Part shown: positions 42,727 to 49,571 of the stretch, in pieces
Layout: every line of letters starts with the position of its first letter
Numbering within the stretch: the first letter of the stretch is position 1
Assembly: GCA_020401865.1 (NCBI GenBank)
Contig: JADCAS010000004.1
Location: 62,001-126,000 of the forward strand
Reading direction: 5' to 3'
Source of the DNA: Phenylobacterium sp.
Lineage (GTDB): Bacteria; Pseudomonadota; Alphaproteobacteria; Caulobacterales; Caulobacteraceae
Length of the DNA: 64,000 bases
Program-made: the position numbers and the translations under genes
Notes under the pieces: generated by a model
Databases searched by the model: none
What the model was told of the DNA's origin: nothing
What the model saw: only the letters and a program-made list of their open reading frames with translations

Positions 42727-42897
42727 AGGCTATCGCCGCCACAGGCACCCCGGGAGTCGCTCCCGTGAATTCCCGGTGGATAACCTTTGGGGTCGCCAGA
42801 TCGCTTGGCGCTTGCGCGGCGGCGACCGCGCTCCTAGACCGGTCACCCGCGGGACCGGGACAAGTCCCGGCCCGGTAGACCCCAGGATCCCAGCCTC

Positions 42898-43335
42898 GTG
42901 ACCGCTTCCAACGCCTTCGACGAACGTCTCGATGATCTGGTGGAGACCTTCGATCTCCTGGGGGACTGGGAGGAACGGTATCGCCACGTGATCGACCTGG
43001 GCCGCAGCCTTGCTCCGCTCACGGACGCCGAACGATCGGAGGCCAACCGGGTCAGGGGCTGCGCCAGCCAGGTCTGGCTGGTCACCGAGATGGGCCCCGA
43101 TGGCGCCCTGCTGTTCCGCGGGGACTCAGACGCGCACATTGTGCGGGGCCTTATCGCTCTTCTCCTGAACCTGGTTTCCGGTCTGCGGCCGGAAGAGATT
43201 GCGGACTTTGACGCCGCGACCGCCCTGAACCGCCTTGGGCTTTCCGCGAACCTGTCCTCCCAGAGGTCCAACGGACTCGCCGCCATGGCTGAGCGCATGC
43301 GTCGCGACGCCCGCGCGCACCTGCCAGTGCGCTGA
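42898..43335 (+). CDS. sufE: SufE-type cysteine desulfurase activator
   Basis: A 145-residue SufE, which accepts persulfide sulfur from the cysteine desulfurase SufS for iron-sulfur cluster assembly. The acceptor Cys lies in NRVRGCASQVWLV (about residue 55). The N-terminal LVETFDLLGDWEERYRHVID and the C-terminal LNRLGLSANLSSQRSNGLAA are strongly diagnostic. The start is GTG at 42898. It is isolated from the suf operon, as is common in alphaproteobacteria. Confidence 0.94.
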   Translation: MTASNAFDERLDDLVETFDLLGDWEERYRHVIDLGRSLAPLTDAERSEANRVRGCASQVWLVTEMGPDGALLFRGDSDAHIVRGLIALLLNLVSGLRPEEIADFDAATALNRLGLSANLSSQRSNGLAAMAERMRRDARAHLPVR

Positions 43336-43362
43336 AGCCCGGCCCGCCCTCTGGTCGGGCGA

Positions 43363-43854
43363 TCAGGCCGCCCGAATGCCTGAGACGAGTTTCATCGCCC
43401 GGTCGCCGCCAAGAACGGCGTCGTAGCCCAGGATCATGTCGACGTCGGCCCCGTTGGTGGCGAGGGGCAGCCGCATCCACAGGACCGAGAGGTGCGGCGC
43501 GCCGCGCCAGCCCTGGGAGTGAACCCCGATCGCCGGGCGGCGGTCCTTGACGATGCCATCAAGCTCCCGCCGCCAGTAGTCGGCCGCCGGACCTGCATAG
43601 ATCTCAGCGAGATTCCGCCCTGTGATCTCCGCGCCGTAGACGCCATAGAGACCGGTTCCGGCCAGGCGGACCCGGAAGCGACCGTCCGAACCTACTTCTG
43701 TCAGGCTGAGCATGGGGAGGAAGGACTTGATATCGGCCGGGCGTACATCGGCGCGGGAAGGCAGGCGCCCGTCCCTCCGCAGCCCCGCCCAGTAGGCGTA
43801 AAGCGCCTCCTGGGCGCCCTCGACCTTAGCGGTTGCGCCAAGTTCAGACACCAT
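43363..43854 (-). CDS. PAS-like (PAS_5 family) protein
   Basis: A 163-residue single-domain protein of the alphaproteobacterial PAS_5-type group: GRLPSRADVRPADIKSFLPM (about 30-49), FRVRLAGTGLYGVYGAEITG and RNLAEIYAG form the PAS-like core, followed by GAPHLSVLWMRLPLATNGAD. It has no output domain, so it probably works by binding other proteins. Start at ATG 43854 (MVSELGATAK) with AGGGGA nine bases upstream; the frame extends six codons to a TTG. Three GANTC sites lie just upstream, suggesting methylation-linked control. Confidence 0.8.
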   Translation of the reverse strand: MVSELGATAKVEGAQEALYAYWAGLRRDGRLPSRADVRPADIKSFLPMLSLTEVGSDGRFRVRLAGTGLYGVYGAEITGRNLAEIYAGPAADYWRRELDGIVKDRRPAIGVHSQGWRGAPHLSVLWMRLPLATNGADVDMILGYDAVLGGDRAMKLVSGIRAA

Positions 43855-43879
43855 CTTCAGAGTCCCCTGCAACCCCTTG

Positions 43880-43917
43880 GATTCCTAACGAATCGTTTAT
43901 CGCCTGATGCGCGAATC
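43880..43917. promoter_or_regulatory. Three GANTC sites upstream of the PAS protein gene
   Basis: GATTC at 43880-43884, GAATC at 43890-43894 and GAATC at 43913-43917, in the leader/promoter region of the leftward PAS gene. GANTC is the CcrM methylation target. Such density is rare elsewhere in this window, apart from 7660-7800. Confidence 0.4.
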
Positions 43918-43969
43918 GGGGGCAAGCGAAAATTGGTTAACGAGACGCTTTCAGCCTTGGGGCGTCACG

Positions 43970-43999
43970 AAAAAGCCCGGCCGCTGGTGCGGCCGGGCT
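43970..43999 (-). terminator. Rho-independent terminator of mucR
   Basis: An 11-bp perfect stem AGCCCGGCCGC/GCGGCCGGGCT (43974-43984 and 43989-43999) with loop TGGT, followed on the minus strand by a T-run. It begins 30 bases past the mucR stop. Confidence 0.9.
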
Positions 44000-44029
44000 G
44001 TGCGGTCCCGGAGTGAGGATCGAGTGGAG

Positions 44030-44455
44030 TCAGGCCTTTCCACGGCGGCGCGGGGCTTGGCGACCGCCCTGTCCAAGGCCCATCTGCTTCGCCAGATCAG
44101 AGCGCGCCTTCGCGTAGTTGGGCGCAACCATGGGATAGTCCTTCGGGAGGCCCCACTTGGCGCGATAATCTTCCGGGCTCATGTTGTATTTTGTGCGGAG
44201 GTGACGCTTGAGCGACTTGAACTTACGCCCATCCTCCAGACAGATGATGAAGTCTGGCGTAATGGAGCGGCGAACCGGCACGGCCGGATCCCGAGGGGCG
44301 GCCTCGACGGGTTCTGCGGCGCCGCTGACGCCTGCAAGGGCGCGATGGACGCTCTGGATGAGCGAAGGAAGCTCTGAGGCGGAAATCGTATTGTTGCCAA
44401 CGTAGGCAGAGACAATATCCGCAGTCATCTCGATGACGCCGGTCTTTTCATCCAT
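44030..44455 (-). CDS. mucR: MucR/Ros family zinc-finger transcriptional regulator
   Basis: A 141-residue MucR-type regulator; such proteins bind AT-rich DNA and silence or tune cell-cycle, envelope and acquired genes. The Ros-type zinc finger is ITPDFIICLEDGRKFKSLKR followed by the HLRTKYNMSPEDYRAKWGLP block (Cys and His ligands, about residues 72-95). The N-terminal helix oligomerises and the tail is basic (RRRGKA). Start at ATG 44455 with GGAGAAATGGAAAC before it; an earlier in-frame start is in the leader. It has its own promoter and terminator. MucR proteins often repress their own gene. Confidence 0.94.
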   Translation of the reverse strand: MDEKTGVIEMTADIVSAYVGNNTISASELPSLIQSVHRALAGVSGAAEPVEAAPRDPAVPVRRSITPDFIICLEDGRKFKSLKRHLRTKYNMSPEDYRAKWGLPKDYPMVAPNYAKARSDLAKQMGLGQGGRQAPRRRGKA

Positions 44456-44514
44456 AATGGGTTTCCATTTCTCCGAAATACAGAAAAGGGCCGCTTCGGA
44501 GCGACCGCCAAATC

Positions 44515-44543
44515 CAGATAGCGTTAGGGTGCAGAGACTGCAA
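44515..44543 (-). promoter_or_regulatory. Candidate promoter of mucR
   Basis: Minus strand -35 TTGCAG (44543-44538), 17-base spacer, -10 TATCTG (44520-44515), about 60 bases upstream of the mucR start. The region beyond is AT-rich with a possible autoregulatory site. In the leader a CTCCGAA/TTCGGAG hairpin (arms 44471-44477 and 44495-44501) lies just before the start codon. Confidence 0.4.
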
Positions 44544-44618
44544 GCATTCAACAGTGAATTACTGCAGCTACATGTACGATTTCACCCGTCGGCAGCAGTG
44601 TCAGGATTTGGGCCAGAA

Positions 44619-44656
44619 CGAAGGCCTCCCCGGAGGCTAGAAACCGGGGAGGCCGA
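44619..44656 (-). terminator. Terminator of the crotonase gene
   Basis: 11-bp inverted repeat GGCCTCCCCGG/CCGGGGAGGCC (44623-44633 and 44644-44654) with a 10-base loop, immediately after the crotonase stop. On the minus strand it is followed by TTCGTTCT, a weak T-tract. Confidence 0.6.
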
Positions 44657-44659
44657 ACG

Positions 44660-45538
44660 TCACTGAAATCTGGGTGCGTTCCAGTGTTCCCAGATATTGG
44701 GCAGGTCGGTGGAAACCTTGTCCGGATAGCGGGGCGGACGCTTCTCGAGGAAGGAGGTGACCCCCTCTTTCGCGTCAGCCATGGCGCCCCGGGCCTGGAT
44801 CCCCCGGCTGTCGGCCATGTGGGCCTCCATCGGATGGTTCGCGCCGGCCATGCGCCAGATCAGCTGTCGGGTCAGGGCGATGGACACCGGGGCGGTGTTG
44901 TCGGCGATCTCGCGGGCCAGGGCGCGGGCTGCAGGCAACAAGTCCTCGGGCGCGTGCATCGAGCGGACCAGACCCTTTTCATGGGCTTCCTGGGCCGGGA
45001 AGACACGACCGGAATAGCACCACTCCAGGGCGGTCTGGATGCCCACAAGTCGGGGAAGAAACCAGGAAGAGCAGGCCTCGGGGTTGATCCCCCGGCGCGA
45101 GAAGACGAAGCCGTAGCGGGCGTCGGTGGAGGCCATGCGGATGTCCATGGCCAACTGCATGGTGACGCCCACGCCGACCGCGGGGCCGTTCACGGCGGCG
45201 ATCACCGGCTTCAGGCTGTCGTAGATCCGCAGGGTCAGGAGGCCTCCGCCGTCCCGCTGGACGCCCTCGACAGTGCGGGCTTCCTTGTCCTGCCCGCCGC
45301 GGGTCGAATAGTCGAAGGTCGCCGCTCCGGCCGAGAGGTCTGCGCCGGCGCAGAAGGCCCGGCCGGCGCCGGTCACGATCACCACCCGGACGCTGTCGTC
45401 GGCGTCGGTCTGGTCGAAGGCGGCGATCATCTCCTGCGTCATCTGCGTGTTGAACGCGTTGAGCTTGTCGGGTCGATTGAGGGTGAGAGTGGCGATGCCG
45501 TCCTCGACTTCCAGGCGGATCGTCTCGAAGTTTGACAT
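44660..45538 (-). CDS. Enoyl-CoA hydratase/isomerase family protein
   Basis: A 292-residue crotonase enzyme acting on acyl-CoA. Oxyanion-hole motifs TGAGRAFCAGADLS (about 58-71) and VNGPAVGVGVTMQLAMDI (about 115-132) are present; the second catalytic region reads GFVFSRRGINPEACSSWFLP, with Glu after NP as expected for hydratases. The ATG at 45538 (MSNFETIRLEVEDG) is the family start; the open frame extends 25 codons more. It is divergent from an acyl-CoA synthetase, so the two likely share a regulatory region and a pathway. Confidence 0.92.
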   Translation of the reverse strand: MSNFETIRLEVEDGIATLTLNRPDKLNAFNTQMTQEMIAAFDQTDADDSVRVVIVTGAGRAFCAGADLSAGAATFDYSTRGGQDKEARTVEGVQRDGGGLLTLRIYDSLKPVIAAVNGPAVGVGVTMQLAMDIRMASTDARYGFVFSRRGINPEACSSWFLPRLVGIQTALEWCYSGRVFPAQEAHEKGLVRSMHAPEDLLPAARALAREIADNTAPVSIALTRQLIWRMAGANHPMEAHMADSRGIQARGAMADAKEGVTSFLEKRPPRYPDKVSTDLPNIWEHWNAPRFQ

Positions 45539-45669
45539 GGTCTTGCGTCTCCGTGGCGTTTCGGGCGCATCGGTCGGCCTTGACGGACCTTCCGTCAAGA
45601 CCTGCATATGCACCGCGCAAGCCGGAGGACCGGCGGCCCGCAGCCGGGCGACGACCGAGGAGGATGATC

Positions 45670-47208
45670 ATGCACCCCGCCACCCACGCCCGAACCCATC
45701 CGGACCGCGCCGCCTACATCATGGGCGCGACGGGGGAGACCGTCACCTATGCCGAGTTGAACGACCGCTCGAACCAGGGCGCACAGCTGTTCCGTTCCCT
45801 GGGCCTGAAGACCGGCGACGTCATCGCCCTTATGCTCGACAACCACCCCCGCTATTTCGAAATCGCCTGGGCCGCCCAGCGCTCAGGGCTCTACTTCACC
45901 TGCATCTCGTCCAAGCTTTCCGCAGGCGAGATCGAGTACATCATGAAGGACTGCGAAGCGAAGGTGCTGATCACCTCCGCCGGCGTGGGCGCCGTCATCG
46001 ACGAGCTTCCACCTCTCATTTCCGGAGTGAAGCTGTACATGGTCGGCGAGCCCCGCGCGCCCTACGAAAGCTTTGAGGCCGCCCGCGCCACCATGCCTAC
46101 GACACCCATCGCGGACGAGACCGCCGGAGCGGACATGCTCTATTCCTCCGGCACTACGGGCCGACCCAAGGGGATCAAACCCCCGCTCACAGGCGCCGCG
46201 ATCGACGAACCCAACGCCCTGACGATGATGGCCCAGGGGCTCTTCGGGTTCCGGCCGGACAGCATCTACATCTCCCCTGCCCCCCTCTACCACGCCGCAC
46301 CCCTGCGCTGGTGCATGGGGGTTCATCGGATGGGCGGCACCGTCGTTGTGATGGAGAAGTTCGATCCCGAGACCGCACTCGCCCTGATCGAGCGTTACCG
46401 GATTGATGTCGGCCAGTGGGTCCCTACCCACTTCGTGCGCATGCTCAAGCTGCCGGCCGAGGTGCGGGCGAAGTACGATGTCTCCTCCATTCGCTCAGCG
46501 GTCCACGCCGCCGCCCCCTGCCCGATCCCCGTGAAGGAACAGATGATCGAATGGTGGGGCAAGGTGGTCCACGAGTACTACGCCGGCTCTGAGGGCAACG
46601 GCTTCTGCTATGTCGGCCCGGAGGACTGGCTGGCCCACAAGGGCACGGTGGGCAGATCGGTCATGGGCGAGGTCAGGATCGTCGGCGACGATGGTGAAGA
46701 GGTCCCGCCGCGCACCGAAGGCACAGTCTATTTCGCCGGCGGCGCCCCCCTCGCCTATCACAACGCTCCCGACAAGGTGGCCGAAAACACCAACAAGCAT
46801 GGCTGGACCACCCTGGGCGACGTGGGCTGGGTGGATGAGGAGGGCTTTCTCTACCTTACCGACCGCAAGAGCTTCATGATCATCTCGGGCGGGGTGAACA
46901 TCTATCCGCAGGAACTCGAGAACCTGTTGATCACCCACCCGAAGATCACCGACGCCGCCGTGGTGGGCGCCCCGCACGAAGAAATGGGAGAGCAGGTGGC
47001 GGCGATGATCCAACCGGCGGACTGGGCCGACGCCAATGACGCTTTCCGCGCCGAGATCGCCGAATTCTGCCGGGCCAACATCAGCCATGTGAAGTGCCCG
47101 CGGATCATCGACTTCATGGAGGAGCTGCCCCGCCACCCGACGGGCAAGCTCTACAAGCGCCTGATCCGCGACGCCTACTGGGGCAAGGAAGGCTCGAAGA
47201 TCGTCTGA
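45670..47208 (+). CDS. AMP-dependent acyl-CoA synthetase
   Basis: A 512-residue ANL-superfamily ligase. Core motifs: MLYSSGTTGRPKGIKPPLTG (P-loop, about 155), the YYAGSEGNG A5 region (about 300), GWTTLGDVGWVDEEGFLYLT and DRKSFMIISGGVNIYP (about 380-420), and the catalytic Lys of PRHPTGKLYKR near the end. Probably a fatty-acyl or aromatic acyl-CoA ligase. A GAGGAGG site lies six to seven bases before the ATG at 45670; ATG 45664 is a weaker alternative. Divergent from the crotonase gene. Confidence 0.91.
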   Translation: MHPATHARTHPDRAAYIMGATGETVTYAELNDRSNQGAQLFRSLGLKTGDVIALMLDNHPRYFEIAWAAQRSGLYFTCISSKLSAGEIEYIMKDCEAKVLITSAGVGAVIDELPPLISGVKLYMVGEPRAPYESFEAARATMPTTPIADETAGADMLYSSGTTGRPKGIKPPLTGAAIDEPNALTMMAQGLFGFRPDSIYISPAPLYHAAPLRWCMGVHRMGGTVVVMEKFDPETALALIERYRIDVGQWVPTHFVRMLKLPAEVRAKYDVSSIRSAVHAAAPCPIPVKEQMIEWWGKVVHEYYAGSEGNGFCYVGPEDWLAHKGTVGRSVMGEVRIVGDDGEEVPPRTEGTVYFAGGAPLAYHNAPDKVAENTNKHGWTTLGDVGWVDEEGFLYLTDRKSFMIISGGVNIYPQELENLLITHPKITDAAVVGAPHEEMGEQVAAMIQPADWADANDAFRAEIAEFCRANISHVKCPRIIDFMEELPRHPTGKLYKRLIRDAYWGKEGSKIV

Positions 47209-47249
47209 CGCTGTCGGGCGGAAGGGGGTCTGCTGAGGGGCCGTTGCGC

Positions 47250-47357
47250 CCCCGCACCCCGCTCCGCGGGGAGCTCCCCTGCAGGGGAGCAATTGGCTCC
47301 GCAATTCCTCCACCTCTTGAGGGGGAGGTGGGCCGCGAAGCGGACCGGAGGGGGTCA
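47250..47357. repeat. Dispersed palindromic intergenic repeat
   Basis: A mosaic of short palindromes between two gene ends: CTCCCCTGCAGGGGAG (47274-47289), GCAATTGGCTCCGCAATT, CCACCTCTTGAGGGGGAGGTGG, CCGCGAAGCGG and GGAGGGGGT. I recognise this arrangement (GGGGGAGGTG followed by a CGCGAAGCG-type palindrome and GGAGGGGGT) as a repeat scattered between genes of many alphaproteobacteria. Both flanking genes point into it, so it may act as a bidirectional transcription stop or nuclease barrier. Confidence 0.65.
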
Positions 47358-47377
47358 ACTGAGATGCCGGTTCGCCC

Positions 47378-48937
47378 CTAGTAAGCCCGCCCGATCAGGA
47401 TCTCCTCGACCCCCGGCCGCCCCGTGAACAGGCAGGGCCCGAAGGTCGCCGGCTGGTCCATGGGGGCGTTGCGCAGGGTCAGGCGCAGGGCCTTCAGCTT
47501 CTGCTCGATGGCCTCCAGCTCCTCGCCTGTGGGTCGGGCCCACGGCGCGCGCACCCAGCCGCGGAAAGCGCTCGCCTCCTCGTCATCGGCCGCGGCCGCG
47601 CCGAAATAGGCGGCCATCTCGTCGAACGTCGCGAGGTCGGTGCGGATGTTGGCGTCCAGCCGCGCCTTGGCCTCGTCGTACAGCCGTTTCTGGATCTCGG
47701 CGAGCAGGGCCGGCAGGCCGGCGAGGAAGTCCTCACGCGACAGGGACTGGCTGGCCACCCTGTCGCCGTCGCGCAGGCGGTCCCGGCGCATGAAGCTGAT
47801 GGTCCCGCCGGCCACGTCGCGGGGACCCAACTCGATGATGACCGGCGCGCCGCGGCGCACCCAGTTCCACCGCTTCTCGGCCGACTTCTGGGCCTTGGTG
47901 TCAAGGAGGGCCCGGACAGGCTCTCCCAGGGCGATCACCTGGCCCATGGCCTTCACCAGGGCCTCGCCCGCCGCCAGGACCTCGGCGTCCTCGGGCTTGT
48001 CCCTCAGCATGGGCACGATCACCACCTGCCGGGGCGCGATGGCCGGGGGCAGGCGCAGGCCGTCGTCGTCGCCGTGGGTCATGATCACCCCGCCGATCAG
48101 GCGGGTCGAGACGCCCCAGCTGGTGGTGTGACAGTGCACCAACTCACCCGCCGAATTCTGGAAGCGGATGTTCTGGGCCTCCGCGAAGTGGGTGCCCAGG
48201 TCGTGCGAGGTCCCCGCTTGCAGGGCCTTGCCGTCCTGCATCATGGCCTCGATGGAGAAGGTGTTGTCCGCGCCGGGAAACCGCTCGTTCTCGGGCTTCT
48301 CACCGGCGATCACAGGCATGGCGAGCACCGTCTCGGAGAACTCCCGGTAGACCTCCAGCATCTTCAGGGTCTCCTCCCGGCCCTCCTCGGCGGTGGCGTG
48401 GGCGGTGTGGCCCTCCTGCCAGAGGAATTCGGAGGTCCGCAGGAACAGGCGGGTGCGCATTTCCCAGCGCACGACATTGGCCCACTGGTTGATCAGGACC
48501 GGCAGGTCGCGGTGGCTCTTGATCCACCGCGAGAAGGCGTCGCCGATGATGGTCTCGGAAGTGGGGCGCACCACCAGCGGTTCTTCCAGACGGGCGTCGG
48601 GATCGGGCCCGAGCTTGCCGTCCACCGACTTCAGCCTGTGGTGGGTGACCACCGCCATTTCCTTGGCGAAGCCTTCGACGTGGTCGGCCTCCTTGGCGAA
48701 GAAAGACAGGGGAATGAAGAGCGGGAAATAGCAGTTCTCGTGCCCGGTCTCCTTGATCCGTCGGTCGAGGGTTTGCTGGATGCGCTCCCAGACGCCATAG
48801 CCCCATGGCTTGATGATCATGGCGCCCCGGGTCGGGGAAACCTCGGCCAGGTCGGCCTCCCGGACAATGGCCTGGTACCAGTCGGGGAAGGTGGACGTAT
48901 TGCCGGTCATGCGGCTGACGCTGAGCGCGCGTTGCAT
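47378..48937 (-). CDS. proS: Prolyl-tRNA synthetase, archaeal/eukaryotic-like type
   Basis: A 519-residue class II synthetase charging tRNA-Pro. It belongs to the archaeal/eukaryotic-like type, without the bacterial editing insertion: motif 1 in TRGAMIIKPWGYGVWERIQQ, ETGHENCYFPLFIPLSFF, the RPTSETIIGDAFSRWI block, motif 2 (RWEMRTRLFLRTSEFLWQEG) and motif 3 with GVSTRLIGGVIMTHGDDDGL. The C-terminal CLFTGRPGVEEILIGRAY is the usual zinc-type end. Many alphaproteobacteria carry a shorter ProRS instead; this could be the only or a second copy. Start ATG 48937 with AGGAGG seven bases upstream; eight more codons are open. Confidence 0.93.
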   Translation of the reverse strand: MQRALSVSRMTGNTSTFPDWYQAIVREADLAEVSPTRGAMIIKPWGYGVWERIQQTLDRRIKETGHENCYFPLFIPLSFFAKEADHVEGFAKEMAVVTHHRLKSVDGKLGPDPDARLEEPLVVRPTSETIIGDAFSRWIKSHRDLPVLINQWANVVRWEMRTRLFLRTSEFLWQEGHTAHATAEEGREETLKMLEVYREFSETVLAMPVIAGEKPENERFPGADNTFSIEAMMQDGKALQAGTSHDLGTHFAEAQNIRFQNSAGELVHCHTTSWGVSTRLIGGVIMTHGDDDGLRLPPAIAPRQVVIVPMLRDKPEDAEVLAAGEALVKAMGQVIALGEPVRALLDTKAQKSAEKRWNWVRRGAPVIIELGPRDVAGGTISFMRRDRLRDGDRVASQSLSREDFLAGLPALLAEIQKRLYDEAKARLDANIRTDLATFDEMAAYFGAAAADDEEASAFRGWVRAPWARPTGEELEAIEQKLKALRLTLRNAPMDQPATFGPCLFTGRPGVEEILIGRAY

Positions 48938-49060
48938 CGGGTGCCTCCTGCAGGGCGACACTCCTTAAGGCGGACAGGCCCTGCAGGCAAAGCCCGCTTG
49001 CGCGGTCGGCGGCGGATGCTATCGCTAGCGGCGCGATTGCAACATCTTGAGGAGCGCGAC

Positions 49061-49510
49061 ATGAACCCCGTGGAATTCAAGGACCTGCCCGGTCTGGTCG
49101 GCCAGGAAGTCGGTGTGTCGGACTGGGTCGAGATCAGCCAGGAGCGGGTCAACCAGTTCGCAGAAGCCACCGGCGACCACCAGTGGATTCACGTCGACGT
49201 CGAGCGCGCCACGCGTGAAATCGGCGGACCCATCGCCCACGGCTACCTGACCCTGTCGCTCATCCCCTTCCTGGGCGCGGGCATGCTGCCCGTGAAGGGC
49301 GTCAGTCGAGGCATCAACTACGGCTCCGACAAGGTGCGTTTCATCAACATGGTGCGTGTCGGCAAGCGGGTTCGCATGCGCCAGAAGCTGATCGGCGCCG
49401 AGCCCAAGGCTGGCGGCATGCAACTCCGCAACGAATGCACCATTGAAATCGAGGGGGAGTCCAAGCCCGCGTGCGTGGCTGAGACCATCAGTGTTCTGTA
49501 CGGCGCCTGA
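49061..49510 (+). CDS. MaoC-family (R)-specific enoyl-CoA hydratase
   Basis: A 149-residue hotdog dehydratase of the MaoC/PhaJ group, adding water to trans-2-enoyl-CoA. The catalytic Asp/His pair is in ATGDHQWIHVDVERA (about residues 38-52), followed by GPIAHGYLTLSL. The ATG at 49061 is preceded by GAGGAG (family N-terminus MNPVEFKDLPGLVGQEVG); the long upstream open frame is an overlap with proS. Probably part of fatty-acid or alkanoate metabolism with the nearby crotonase and acyl-CoA synthetase. Confidence 0.92.
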   Translation: MNPVEFKDLPGLVGQEVGVSDWVEISQERVNQFAEATGDHQWIHVDVERATREIGGPIAHGYLTLSLIPFLGAGMLPVKGVSRGINYGSDKVRFINMVRVGKRVRMRQKLIGAEPKAGGMQLRNECTIEIEGESKPACVAETISVLYGA

Positions 49511-49571
49511 AGCGCATGCACCGGGGCGGCGCTTGCGTCGCCCCTGACCCCTCAAGACCTGGACGCCCGCA

